Assembly: GCF_013141765.1 (NCBI RefSeq) | Contig: NZ_WHOD01000102.1 | Coordinates: forward strand, 1-64,000 | DNA length: 64,000 nt | DNA from: Paenibacillus foliorum | Lineage (GTDB): Bacteria > Bacillota > Bacilli > Paenibacillales > NBRC-103111 | Reading direction: 5' to 3' | Shown: positions 8,835 to 16,714 of the stretch, in pieces | How the letters are laid out: the number at the start of each line of letters is the position of its first letter | Position numbering within the stretch: the stretch's first letter is position 1 | The notes under the pieces: model-generated | Told to the model about the DNA's origin: nothing | The model's database searches: none | What the model saw: the letters and a program-made list of their open reading frames with translations, nothing else | Program-made: the position numbers and the translations under genes

Positions 8835-9695
8835 TCAAACCTCCCACCAGACACCAGTAGCCGCCGCATCTCGAGCGTAGTCGGCAAAATCTCGTGGCTC
8901 ACGTCCCAGGGCACGTTGAACGCCGTCTGTCAGGTGGGAGTTGCGACCGTCCAGAACCTTAGTGAACAGATCGGTCAGCAGCGCTATAATATCCGACGGT
9001 AAATCCTGCTGTTCCAACACAGACGTGAACTTCTCTGTGGAGACTTGCACGTAGCGGACATTCCTGCCGCTTGCCTTGGCAATTTCTTCGGTCGCTTCCG
9101 CGAAGGTGAGCGCACGCGGACCGGTCAACTCGTAGAGCTGACCGATATGTCCGTCCTCAGTCAAAGCCGCAACTGCGACATCGGCGATGTCCTCAGCGTC
9201 GATGAACGGCTCCGCCACATCCGCGGCCGGAAGAGCGACTGTACCGCTGAGAACCGATCCGAGCAGAAAATTTTCGCTGAAATTTTGGCAGAACCAGCTC
9301 GCCCGCAGGATCGTCCAGTCAGCACCCGAGTCCTGCAATGCTTGCTCGCTAAGCTGAGCCTCTTCTTCGCCTCGGCCGGACAATAACACCAGCCGTTTGA
9401 TCCCATTTTTTACAGCCAGTTCGGCGAAAGCACCGATCGCTGCTGCGGCACCTGGCAGTGCAAGATCAGGGTAATACGTTATATACACAGCTCCTACATT
9501 CCGCAGTGACGATTCCCAGGTTGATTGGTTCTCCCAATCAAAGGACGGTTCGCCCGAGCGGGAACCGATTCGTATTGGCAAGTTGAGCCCCATCAGCCGC
9601 TCCGCCACACGACGACCCGTCTTACCCGTCCCGCCAAGAATCAAAGTTGGCTTCTTCTCCTCGACAACTGCCTTCTTGCCTGCATCATTGTTCAT
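8835..9695 (-). CDS. NmrA-like atypical short-chain reductase (NAD(P)-binding)
   Basis: The 286-residue product opens with a Rossmann nucleotide-binding loop, LILGGTGKTGRR, at residues 18-29. A second strand, IRIGSRSGE, has basic residues compatible with NADP(H). RLVLLSGRGEE and WTILRASWFCQNFSENFL match the NmrA/azoreductase-like group (relatives of YtfG and HSCARG). There is no Tyr-x3-Lys pair as in classical SDRs, which is normal for this group. These proteins reduce quinones or act as redox sensors. The gene lies downstream of a marR gene, and both promoters contain the same operator motif. Confidence 0.85.
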   Translation of the reverse strand: MNNDAGKKAVVEEKKPTLILGGTGKTGRRVAERLMGLNLPIRIGSRSGEPSFDWENQSTWESSLRNVGAVYITYYPDLALPGAAAAIGAFAELAVKNGIKRLVLLSGRGEEEAQLSEQALQDSGADWTILRASWFCQNFSENFLLGSVLSGTVALPAADVAEPFIDAEDIADVAVAALTEDGHIGQLYELTGPRALTFAEATEEIAKASGRNVRYVQVSTEKFTSVLEQQDLPSDIIALLTDLFTKVLDGRNSHLTDGVQRALGREPRDFADYARDAAATGVWWEV

Positions 9696-9744
9696 AAGAT
9701 CTCTCCTTTAGGTAAAATCATTTTTCACACTGACTCATTATTAA

Positions 9745-9760
9745 TTGTTTGCGCAAGCAA
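9745..9760. promoter_or_regulatory. Candidate MarR operator before the NmrA/DUF1772 unit
   Basis: TTGTTTGCGCAAGCAA is an imperfect palindrome (7 of 8 half-site bases). It lies 50 bases upstream of the reductase ATG. The same motif recurs at 10242-10257 in front of marR. Confidence 0.7.
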
Positions 9761-9787
9761 ATGTTTATCTAAATAAAGAATGATAGG

Positions 9788-10216
9788 TCATTCCATATTT
9801 TCTAATTGATCACTAACTTGATAGAGGAGAAGCGATAGGTCATCACCTTCCTTATCTCCCAATAATACAGCGTATCGTTTACGGAGATTATTCCAGCACT
9901 CGTTAATCGTCTCATCTAGCGCTTTACCTTTATCCGTGGCAAAAATAAGTGATAACCGCCCTTCAACACGATTAGTTATCAATCCTTTGATGACAAGCTT
10001 CTCAATAAGACGGGTCACTGTTGAAGGTTGAAGATGGAGAATTTCACCTAGCTCTTTCTGTGAAATCCCTTCCTTTTCAAAAACGGCCATTAATAAAAAA
10101 GCAGAAGTTGGTGACAAACCGCTTGTGGCAAACTCATCTTCTGCCATTTTGGTAATTACTCTACCCAATCGATTCGCAGTGAAGTACAGGCATTCTTTTA
10201 AATAGGTCCCAAGCAT
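9788..10216 (-). CDS. MarR-family transcriptional regulator
   Basis: The 142-residue product is a complete winged-helix MarR protein. EGISQKELGEILHLQPSTVTRLIEKL (residues 50-75) is the helix-turn-helix, and LITNRVEGRLSLIFATDKGKAL the wing. The long helices at both ends form the dimer interface. Cys10 near the N-terminus could allow redox sensing as in OhrR or YodB, but this is inference. It sits directly upstream of the NmrA-like gene on the same strand. The ATG at 10216 has no strong ribosome site; start is by family length. Confidence 0.87.
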   Translation of the reverse strand: MLGTYLKECLYFTANRLGRVITKMAEDEFATSGLSPTSAFLLMAVFEKEGISQKELGEILHLQPSTVTRLIEKLVIKGLITNRVEGRLSLIFATDKGKALDETINECWNNLRKRYAVLLGDKEGDDLSLLLYQVSDQLENME

Positions 10217-10241
10217 TGTTACAGCCTCATTCCAAGAAATA

Positions 10242-10257
10242 TTGCTTGCGCATACAA
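10242..10257. promoter_or_regulatory. Candidate MarR operator before marR
   Basis: TTGCTTGCGCATACAA is a near palindrome that shares TTGCTTGCGCA with the site at 9745-9760 read on the minus strand. Its place 26 bases before the marR start fits autoregulation. Confidence 0.68.
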
Positions 10258-10443
10258 ATATAATATATTTTCAAAATATTGTAAAGTCTGATTTATTTTT
10301 TCCTCCAACAATCACAACCCCAACCAACTTGATGGCAGCTGCTGTATGCTGTATATTTGACAGAAGCAATGAACTTGGAAAATAGAGGGAAATACCCATC
10401 CTTTTATTAAGATAGTACTAAGAAAAAAGGGGGGATAAACGGA

Positions 10444-10890
10444 TTGAGAAAATGGTCTATATTACTGGTTTGTCTACTTGTAATTCTCACGGGTTGTTCA
10501 AAAAACACCGCTAGCACGGATTACGAGGTTCGTTCCGTTGTTACCGAGCTTACAAAGCAAGATGGATTAGACAATTGGAAATTAGCGATGGTGCCGAGGA
10601 CCAATACACTGGGACAACAAGGATACGATATTGAATTTATTAATTCCGGAAACGCTTCGGTTACTAATGTAACGGTATATTATAGAATAGATAGTAAGGA
10701 AAAGTTATCAAGTCCTACGGTAAAAGCAGATTCAAAAACTGTGGTTTCAAAATTAGATCCCCATGAAAAAATATCATTAGCTGATTTAACCTTGCCCATC
10801 AACACACCTATTTCTATGGAAGTGGACTGGCTTGAGGGTAACCACATAAGTAAGGGAACGGGGATCTTTAAAATAACCGAATCTAAGTAG
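10444..10890 (+). CDS. Small lipoprotein of unknown function
   Basis: The 148-residue product starts with a lipoprotein signal peptide whose lipobox is LTGC (Cys18). The mature part is predicted to be beta-rich: YDIEFINSGNASVTNVTVYYRI looks like an Ig-like or FxLYD-type fold, and the later TVVSKLDPHEKISL agrees with it. No enzyme motif is visible. The start is a TTG at 10444, with AAGGGGGGA well spaced upstream. A terminator follows. It would be anchored on the outside of the membrane. Confidence 0.75.
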   Translation: MRKWSILLVCLLVILTGCSKNTASTDYEVRSVVTELTKQDGLDNWKLAMVPRTNTLGQQGYDIEFINSGNASVTNVTVYYRIDSKEKLSSPTVKADSKTVVSKLDPHEKISLADLTLPINTPISMEVDWLEGNHISKGTGIFKITESK

Positions 10891-10893
10891 AAA

Positions 10894-10928
10894 AAGGCGC
10901 TGCTCATTTAATTGAGCCGTCTTTTTTT
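10894..10928 (+). terminator. Terminator after the lipoprotein gene
   Basis: GGC and GCTCA pair imperfectly with TGAGCC, followed by CTTTTTTT. The stem is weak, but the T-run and its place directly after the stop support it. Confidence 0.55.
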
Positions 10929-10996
10929 AATTTTTATGCTCATAACTGCAATTAAATAATACCTGTACACGTATGGATGAACCTAATGATTTCAGT

Positions 10997-11220
10997 TGTG
11001 CACAAGTTAATAAAAGATGTTTTCCGCCCTGTGGATAACCTTATCTGTGGATATGTTATTAGTTTCAACAAACATATACACAGATTGATGTGAGCAACTG
11101 TTAATACTGTGCATAACCTTGTGGATATAATGTCTTCCTTTCCTTAAAATAAGACTTTTATATCCACCTGTCACAGACAAGAGTTTTCCATTTTAACATG
11201 AATAAATTACTAAATCCACA
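10997..11220. promoter_or_regulatory. Cluster of DnaA-box-like sites in an AT-rich intergenic region
   Basis: The 371-base gap before the acidic-protein operon holds one perfect DnaA box, TGTGGATAA at 11030-11038. There are three one-mismatch copies: TGTGGATAT at 11046-11054 and 11120-11128, and TGTGCATAA at 11108-11116. Weaker copies lie at 10997, 11074, 11160 and 11212. No dnaA or dnaN is nearby, so this is not a standard oriC. In B. subtilis such dispersed clusters titrate DnaA and limit initiation; that role here is inference. Confidence 0.6.
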
Positions 11221-11299
11221 AACAATTTTTTTCTAGAATAATTAAAACCGTGTTGGCACAGGATAAAACTGGTTAATAAACAATAAGGAGATGATCTCA

Positions 11300-11464
11300 T
11301 TGAGAAAGAATAATGATGCTTACTTCGCCGAATCAGCGAATACCGCTGCAGGTATTCCTGATTCCACTGCACAAGAAGAGCATGCGCCTACAGATATGAT
11401 TAGCGAGGCTGTGAGCGAGATTGTCGATAATGTTCAAGAAGCTTTTCAGGATGACGAAGACTAA
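11300..11464 (+). CDS. Acidic 54-residue protein of unknown function
   Basis: A short frame starts with TTG at 11300, with AAGGAG nine bases upstream. It ends with TAA at 11462-11464. The product begins MRKNNDAYFAESANTAAG and becomes very acidic towards its C-terminus (EIVDNVQEAFQDDED). No signal peptide or membrane segment is seen, so it is probably cytosolic. The next gene follows after 14 bases with its own AAAGGAGG that overlaps this stop, so the two form an operon. I do not recognise a family. Confidence 0.7.
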   Translation: MRKNNDAYFAESANTAAGIPDSTAQEEHAPTDMISEAVSEIVDNVQEAFQDDED

Positions 11465-11478
11465 AGGAGGTGTTTCAT

Positions 11479-11793
11479 ATGTCCGCGGAAAATAATGAGC
11501 TGAATAAATCCAACGAAAGCCGCTCCGAGGAAATTCAAGAATTATCACCCAAGGATGCGGCAACACCATTAATGGACATGGTGTACGGACAAGCATCAGC
11601 AAGCGATCCAGACAGTCTAATGGATGATTTTGAAGATGATTACCCTTTCCATAATGATACTATCGAAGACGAAGAGTCCTTTCAGGAAGACAATTTGGTT
11701 GCTGAGGAGGGCACTCCAGTTGATCCAGCCGCACCGCCAACCGAAATTTTCCATGGCACCGATCTGCTGAATGGATACAATGGAGAGGATTAA
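11479..11793 (+). CDS. Acidic 104-residue protein of unknown function
   Basis: The ATG at 11479 has a consensus AAAGGAGG eight bases upstream, better than an in-frame GTG at 11470. The product is strongly acidic and probably disordered for much of its length (DDFEDDYPFHNDTIEDEESFQED). A middle segment, AATPLMDMVYGQA, and a C-terminal PPTEIFHGTDLLNGYNGED may be short ordered motifs. No cysteine is present. It is the second gene of an operon with the 54-residue protein and is followed by a terminator. No family recognised. Confidence 0.75.
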   Translation: MSAENNELNKSNESRSEEIQELSPKDAATPLMDMVYGQASASDPDSLMDDFEDDYPFHNDTIEDEESFQEDNLVAEEGTPVDPAAPPTEIFHGTDLLNGYNGED

Positions 11794-11802
11794 ACTAACA
11801 TA

Positions 11803-11845
11803 GACCGGTACTCACTGCAGCTGCAGCGAGATACTGGCCTTTATT
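11803..11845 (+). terminator. Terminator of the acidic-protein operon
   Basis: ACCGGTA-CTC-CTGCAG pairs imperfectly with CTGCAG-GAG-TACTGGC. The stem is followed by TTTATTATTTAT. Confidence 0.65.
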
Positions 11846-11882
11846 ATTTATCGACCTATTATTAGTAATTGCATGCGACAAA

Positions 11883-11911
11883 AAGCCGTCTCCTCATCGA
11901 GACGACTTTTT
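11883..11911. terminator. Hairpin between convergent operons, bidirectional terminator
   Basis: CGTCTC (11887-11892) and GAGACG (11899-11904) form the stem. It is preceded by an A-run and followed by TTTTT, so it works on both strands. It overlaps the stop of the yhcH-like gene at 11910-11912. Confidence 0.75.
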
Positions 11912-12386
11912 ACCGTTCCATTTCACTCACAGGGATCTTCAACAGAGCTTTTCTTACTGAACGCGTTCCATGTGCGCTGCACCACGGACGATGGAGATCG
12001 GACGGCATAAACACAGCGTACTGTCCGGGATACAGGATCAGCTCTATCTCTTGTTCCACAGAGTCAAAAAACATGTGATCCTCTACAGGGGGCGTAACCT
12101 CAACTGACTTATTACTCTCGTTAGTCCTGGCGAAGCCTATCTTCTCCGCACCTGAGATCATATAGTGAATATCAATAAATCGTTCATGATGCTCAGGCCG
12201 CATTTCTTCGAAAGGGAAGGTTTCTGCTGTTTTTACAATTAGATAGATGCCAGCCTCGCCTACCGGATATACCCCATCATCCATTTGCTCGAAGGAAAGG
12301 GAGCGGAGATAGTCCAACACTCCCACAAGCTTCGGAGATAACAAGCATTGATCCGATCCCCATCTCTTGAAATCACCAATAAGCAT
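11910..12386 (-). CDS. YhcH/YjgK/YiaL family protein (DUF386)
   Basis: The 158-residue product has the cupin-like DUF386 pattern. EMRPEHHERFIDIHYMISG (residues about 75-93) and HRPWCS near residue 135 supply the conserved His and Glu residues for a metal site. E. coli relatives act in sialic acid (NanQ-like) and pentulose metabolism, probably as anomerases. The ATG at 12386 has GGGGGAG eight bases upstream. It is the last gene of the PucR-linked minus-strand operon and follows the TauE gene after 28 bases. A sugar-type substrate would fit poorly with the amino-acid-type importer, so the role here is open. Confidence 0.85.
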   Translation of the reverse strand: MLIGDFKRWGSDQCLLSPKLVGVLDYLRSLSFEQMDDGVYPVGEAGIYLIVKTAETFPFEEMRPEHHERFIDIHYMISGAEKIGFARTNESNKSVEVTPPVEDHMFFDSVEQEIELILYPGQYAVFMPSDLHRPWCSAHGTRSVRKALLKIPVSEMER

Positions 12387-12414
12387 AAGCTTTTCTCCCC
12401 CAAGCACCTTATAT

Positions 12415-13173
12415 TTAAACAAGCATCAGCAAAGCTCCAACCATTGGAGTTACAATCATCGCACTGCGCAACAGCAGCTGCGGCGCACGCTTGGTAAACT
12501 TCGCGCCAATATAGGAGCCGATCATGGTGCCTGCCACTACTTGAGCTAACAATACAAAGTCCAAGTAACCTGCCTGAAAGAAACCGATAGAGCCAAACAG
12601 TGCTATAGGCAAAATGACCACCATCGTCGTTCCCACCGCCTGACGAAGAGGAAACCCGAACCAAATGAGCAAAGCCAGTTGAATAAATGGTGTAGATCCG
12701 ATGCCGAAAATTCCGGAGAGCGATCCAGTAATCAAGCCGGTTAAGCATGCCTTTATCCAGAAGGAGGAATCACCCGTAACATCCTTCCCCTCAGTTGCAG
12801 CTTCACGGTTCGCAGGAAACAGCTTGCTTGTCCGAAACCATATGAGCAGCCCCGATAAAAACAGCATGCCGCTAGTTAGCCATACAAGCTGTTCAGCTGC
12901 AATCATTCGTGCGACGAAGGTTCCCGCATAAGCGCCGCCTGCTCCGAAAGCTCCGATAATAAGTCCGGAGCGCAGCCGCGCATTCCCTTCTTTGAAGTGG
13001 CTGACTGATCCCGATAAAGTCGTGAATACCATAGCCGCAATAGAGGTTCCGAGCGCGGTATGCACAGGTATGTGGAAGACAGCCACCAAAATTCCGATTA
13101 TAAATCCTGAACCTCCAGTTCCAGCAAAGCCCAGGATTATTCCCATGAGAAGCATCGTTGATAGAATGGCCAC
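12415..13173 (-). CDS. TauE/SafE family membrane permease
   Basis: The 252-residue product has seven to eight hydrophobic helices in two related halves. FAGTGGSGFIIGI near the start and LSGIFGIGSTPFIQLALL in the second half are the twin TauE/SafE signatures. Members move sulfite, sulfoacetate or other small organic anions, mostly outward. The start appears to be GTG at 13173, preceded closely by GGAG. The gene lies 20 bases after the nitrilase-family gene. Here it may export the acid produced by that hydrolase, which is inference. Confidence 0.87.
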   Translation of the reverse strand: MAILSTMLLMGIILGFAGTGGSGFIIGILVAVFHIPVHTALGTSIAAMVFTTLSGSVSHFKEGNARLRSGLIIGAFGAGGAYAGTFVARMIAAEQLVWLTSGMLFLSGLLIWFRTSKLFPANREAATEGKDVTGDSSFWIKACLTGLITGSLSGIFGIGSTPFIQLALLIWFGFPLRQAVGTTMVVILPIALFGSIGFFQAGYLDFVLLAQVVAGTMIGSYIGAKFTKRAPQLLLRSAMIVTPMVGALLMLV

Positions 13174-13193
13174 TTTCTCCAGCTACTTTCTTG

Positions 13194-14096
13194 TTAGGTC
13201 GTTTGATATGCGTATTGCTGATAAAAGGACGTTCTCATATCGGTACGGTTGCGGTTATGCCCATTTTCACGAATGAATTTCAAATAATCGAGGTCAATGT
13301 CTCCGACAACAACCATTTCCACATTCGCTTCCCCTTGACTCACAATGGCATTCGCAGTCCCAATCATAGGTTGTATGGGTGAATATATTCCGCTCTTTCC
13401 TGTAAAAGTAAAGCCATAAGGAATATGGTTCGGGAAGGGGATTGCGCCTATCAGATGGCTGTTGATAACATAAACTTGGTTCTCGGATGCACGCGCTTGA
13501 GCAAATAAAATATTACGGCTTTGCCCCCATTCATCCAAGCAGGCTGTTGGAGCAAGAATTACATCAGCGCCCATCTGACTTAAAATTCGAGCAACTTCGG
13601 GAAATGAATTGTCATAACAGATCGCTATTCCGTATTTAACTCCATTGATCTCAAAAATATCGAGTTTTTTCCCAGGTGTCGTTAATTCTTTGTTATACAC
13701 CATTTCATAGGACGGATGAATCTTATTTTGCTCAAAGACAACTCCGTCCGGCGCAAACAGGAATGCGGTATTATAATAACAGCCATCCTCCACATGATAC
13801 GTAAAGTGTGTCCCTGCGGCGAGTGTAATTTGATATTCTTTAGCCAAGCTTCCGCATAATTGTTTTAAGTAGCTTGTATATTCTTTGCCAAACCACTCAA
13901 AAATTTTCGTGATATCAGCGGTATTTCTAATTTCAAAGCTATGCAAGGTTATAAGCTCTATGGCAAAAAACTCCGGCAGAAGCAGCAACTCCGCCCCTTG
14001 CTCTTTGGCAGATTGCACATGCCATCTTACATGATCCTCGAAATCCTGGATAGACTTCAGCTTTCTAGCACGGTACTGGCTGCTCGCGACTTTCAT
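13194..14096 (-). CDS. Carbon-nitrogen hydrolase (nitrilase superfamily)
   Basis: The 300-residue product carries the nitrilase triad: Glu in LLLLPEFFA (about residue 42), Lys in QNKIHPSYE (about 125) and Cys in GIAICYDNSFPE (about 160). It resembles the amidase branch with a LLPE(F/Y) motif rather than true nitrilases; the hydrolase part of B. subtilis YhcX is the nearest relative I can name from memory. It would cleave an amide or N-carbamoyl bond in the cytosol. The ATG lies one base after the stop of the ABC ATPase gene, so it is co-translated with the importer that probably brings in its substrate. Confidence 0.88.
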   Translation of the reverse strand: MKVASSQYRARKLKSIQDFEDHVRWHVQSAKEQGAELLLLPEFFAIELITLHSFEIRNTADITKIFEWFGKEYTSYLKQLCGSLAKEYQITLAAGTHFTYHVEDGCYYNTAFLFAPDGVVFEQNKIHPSYEMVYNKELTTPGKKLDIFEINGVKYGIAICYDNSFPEVARILSQMGADVILAPTACLDEWGQSRNILFAQARASENQVYVINSHLIGAIPFPNHIPYGFTFTGKSGIYSPIQPMIGTANAIVSQGEANVEMVVVGDIDLDYLKFIRENGHNRNRTDMRTSFYQQYAYQTT

Positions 14097-14097
14097 C

Positions 14098-14877
14098 TCA
14101 GTTGACCCCTCTCAGTTCGACCGTATGATTAATATTACGAAGAAATTGATTCATTCTTGGATTGGTTGTACAAAATACTTCTTCAGGCTTCCCGCTTTTC
14201 GTAATTTTTCCATCCTCCATAAAAAGCACACGATCCGAAACATTGCGGGCAAAATTCATCTCATGAGTAACTACTACCATCGTCATCCCCTCACCAGCAA
14301 GCTTAACCATAATATCCAACACCTCATGGACAAGCTCAGGATCAAGCGCCGATGTAGGCTCATCGAATAAAATCACCTTGGGCTCCATCGCCAAAGCTCG
14401 GGCTATGGCAACACGCTGCTGCTGGCCTCCGGACAGATTAGCCGGATATTCGTGAATTTTCTCCAGCAGGCCGACTTTCGCAAGCAGCTTCTTAGCTTTA
14501 GCCTCCGCTTCCTGACGAGGCACTTTCTTTACCGTACACGGGCCTTCTATCACATTTTGCAGCACCGTTTTGTTAGGCCATAAATTGAATTGCTGGAAGA
14601 CCATGCTAACTTCCGAGCGCAGCCAGGTGAGCTTCATTTGCGATAAAAAGGTTAGCCGCCCACGGGAGTTTGTCTTATACTCGACTTGCTTCGCATTTAC
14701 GGAAATTTCACCTGAGGAGGGTACTTCCAGCAGGTTAAGGCAGCGAAGCAGCGTGCTTTTCCCCGCTCCGCTAGGTCCAATGATGGACACTACCTCCCCT
14801 TCACGGATATCCAGATTGATTTGGTCCAAAACCGTTTTGTTATGGAACACTTTGCTCAGTTGACGGATTTTAATCAT
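14098..14877 (-). CDS. Polar amino-acid type ABC importer, ATPase subunit
   Basis: The 259-residue product has Walker A GPSGAGKST, Q-loop VFQQFNLWPN, signature LSGGQQQRVAIARAL, Walker B VILFDEPTSALDPE and the H-loop VVTHEMNFAR. All catalytic residues are present. It is of the GlnQ/HisP type. A stretch of about 20 extra residues (KTNSRGRLTFLSQMKLTW) precedes the Q-loop, longer than in most GlnQ proteins but seen in some members. Order with its partners is substrate-binding protein, permease, ATPase, which is standard for the PAAT family. Confidence 0.92.
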   Translation of the reverse strand: MIKIRQLSKVFHNKTVLDQINLDIREGEVVSIIGPSGAGKSTLLRCLNLLEVPSSGEISVNAKQVEYKTNSRGRLTFLSQMKLTWLRSEVSMVFQQFNLWPNKTVLQNVIEGPCTVKKVPRQEAEAKAKKLLAKVGLLEKIHEYPANLSGGQQQRVAIARALAMEPKVILFDEPTSALDPELVHEVLDIMVKLAGEGMTMVVVTHEMNFARNVSDRVLFMEDGKITKSGKPEEVFCTTNPRMNQFLRNINHTVELRGVN

Positions 14878-14887
14878 ACTAGCCCTC

Positions 14888-15538
14888 CTACTTCTTCACC
14901 ATTCTTAGCTTTTTTTCAATGAAGTACTGAAACAGCATGATGCCGCTTGTCATGGTTAAATAAATCGCGCCGGCCACACCGAGCGTTTCCGCCACACTAT
15001 ACGTACTGTTGTAGGCTCTTTGTGCAGCCAGCATGAGATCAGGCACCGTAATAATGGATACTTGAGCCGATTCCTTCAGCATAATGACGCAGTTGTTAAT
15101 ATACGGCGGAGTAACCAAACGTACGGATTGAGGAATCGTTACTCTAAACATTTTTTGTAACGGATTCATCCCAACCGAATCTGCAGCCTCCAACTGCCCT
15201 TTATCTACAGACATCAGGCCAGCCCGTATAATTTCCGACTTGAAGGAAGCTGAATTAATGGTCATTGCCGCCAAGCCTGCCGTAAATGCTGTCAGTGTGA
15301 GTCCGAATGGTGTAGCATAATACAGCCAAAACAAGGTTAGCATGAGCGGCGTTCCCCGCAGCACCCATACATACACGAATGCAACACCGCGAACTGCACT
15401 AACACTAGATAGTCTCATCAAGGCGATAAAGTACCCAAGCACGGTCGAACACAGGATAGCAAGTATGGAAATTCGAAAAGTCGTCAGCGCCCCCTCCAGA
15501 TAGAGGGTGAAATAATTGGATACAATATCCCAGTCCAT
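14888..15538 (-). CDS. Polar amino-acid type ABC importer, permease
   Basis: The product has about 216 residues and five transmembrane segments with the HisMQ-type N-terminal pattern (ALTTFRISILAIL). The EAA loop is EAADSVGMNPLQKMFRVTIPQ. A single permease gene means a homodimeric channel. An in-frame GTG lies three codons upstream of the chosen ATG at 15538, and neither has a strong ribosome site. It is 10 bases from the ATPase gene. Confidence 0.9.
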   Translation of the reverse strand: MDWDIVSNYFTLYLEGALTTFRISILAILCSTVLGYFIALMRLSSVSAVRGVAFVYVWVLRGTPLMLTLFWLYYATPFGLTLTAFTAGLAAMTINSASFKSEIIRAGLMSVDKGQLEAADSVGMNPLQKMFRVTIPQSVRLVTPPYINNCVIMLKESAQVSIITVPDLMLAAQRAYNSTYSVAETLGVAGAIYLTMTSGIMLFQYFIEKKLRMVKK

Positions 15539-15569
15539 ATGGATCACTCATTTTCTACAAATTTTTTCC

Positions 15570-16442
15570 TTACTTCGGAAGCGGCGCGCCGACCCATTTC
15601 GTTGCCAATTTATCAATCGTTCCATCCTTCAGCTTTTCTTCTATCAGCGCATCGATAATAGCCCTTAATTCATCTTCACCTTTTTTAATACCTACACCCA
15701 TTGGTTTAATTGCTGCAACTTCACCTACCAGCTTCAGAGGCTTATCGCTTTTATCGTTCTTGATATAATCTTTTGCCGCAATGTTACCCACAGCATAGGT
15801 GTCGATTCTGCCTGCTTTCAAATCCGTAAAAGCCTCCGCATTTCCTGGATACTCTTTCAACTCTTTGTAGCCGCCGATTTCCTTAATAACCGAATGGGTT
15901 CCTGATCCTCCAATGACTCCAACAACAAGACCTTCAAGCTTCGTAGTATCTTGAACCTTATTATTGTCCTGCAATGTAGCAGCAATGGTACCGTCTTTAC
16001 CGTAAGGAACTGAGAAATCAATGATTTTCTTTCTTTCGTCTGTAGCTGTGAGACCCGACATAACCAAATCAAATTTCCCTGCAATCAGACCTGGAATCAA
16101 TCCGGATATGTTCCCTGGAACAAATTCTGCTTTAACACCAAGCTTCTCTGCGATCATGTTGCCAATATCGATATCCAAGCCTGCAATTTGACTTTGTTCA
16201 TTCATGAATGTAATAGGACGAAAGTTTCCGCTTGTCGCGATGATCAATTTACCTTTCTTCTTGATGTCTTCTACTGCAGTAGACTTTGCTTTGCTTGTGG
16301 CTGATGGCGCCGCTGCCGAGGCTGCTGGCTTCTCAGACGTTTTCCCTGATGTTTCCGTCGTTGCTGGCTTCGATCCGCATGCCGTTACAAACCATAGTGC
16401 CGCAATCACCATCAGGATACTTGTTATTCTTAGCTTCTTCAT
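15570..16442 (-). CDS. Extracellular solute-binding lipoprotein (family 3)
   Basis: The 290-residue product has a lipoprotein signal with lipobox VTAC. A low-complexity Ala/Ser/Thr linker follows, then a family-3 binding protein: KLIIATSGNFRPITFMNEQSQIAGLDIDIG, and later FDLVMSGLTATDERKKIIDFSVPY. The usual Arg for the alpha-carboxylate is replaced in the segment LTATDERKK by neighbouring charged residues, so I cannot be sure of an amino-acid ligand. The ATG at 16442 has CGAGGAG upstream. It is the first gene of the operon 16442-11910, divergent from the PucR regulator. Confidence 0.9.
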   Translation of the reverse strand: MKKLRITSILMVIAALWFVTACGSKPATTETSGKTSEKPAASAAAPSATSKAKSTAVEDIKKKGKLIIATSGNFRPITFMNEQSQIAGLDIDIGNMIAEKLGVKAEFVPGNISGLIPGLIAGKFDLVMSGLTATDERKKIIDFSVPYGKDGTIAATLQDNNKVQDTTKLEGLVVGVIGGSGTHSVIKEIGGYKELKEYPGNAEAFTDLKAGRIDTYAVGNIAAKDYIKNDKSDKPLKLVGEVAAIKPMGVGIKKGEDELRAIIDALIEEKLKDGTIDKLATKWVGAPLPK

Positions 16443-16672
16443 ACTCCCCAGCTCCTCGTTATGTTTAGTGTCCTTATGTGTCATATTATATATCATAACT
16501 TGATCACTTTCATTGGCTTTTGTCTACAAAACTCACCCACCCATTTGGTGATTATTCACAAGTCTTATATACCTGTGTGAGCTTATTATATGCTAAAACC
16601 TATGTTTTCCGCTATATTAGGCGAAATTTGTCTCGTAATTATTTCTAAAAAGTTCTTTTATAAGTCCAATAC

Positions 16673-16695
16673 TTATGTTAGTTTTAATAACATAA
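16673..16695. promoter_or_regulatory. Perfect inverted repeat in the pucR-like leader
   Basis: TTATGTTA and TAACATAA are complementary, separated by seven bases, and end 19 bases before the regulator's ATG. The position, between divergent genes, suits an operator of the PucR protein. Confidence 0.5.
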
Positions 16696-16714
16696 ACATT
16701 CGGGAGGAATCTAT

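Noticed and set aside
10997..11220. A chromosomal origin of replication
   Set aside because: The DnaA boxes are there, but dnaA, dnaN and an adjoining AT-rich unwinding element of the usual layout are absent. A titration or regulatory cluster is more likely.
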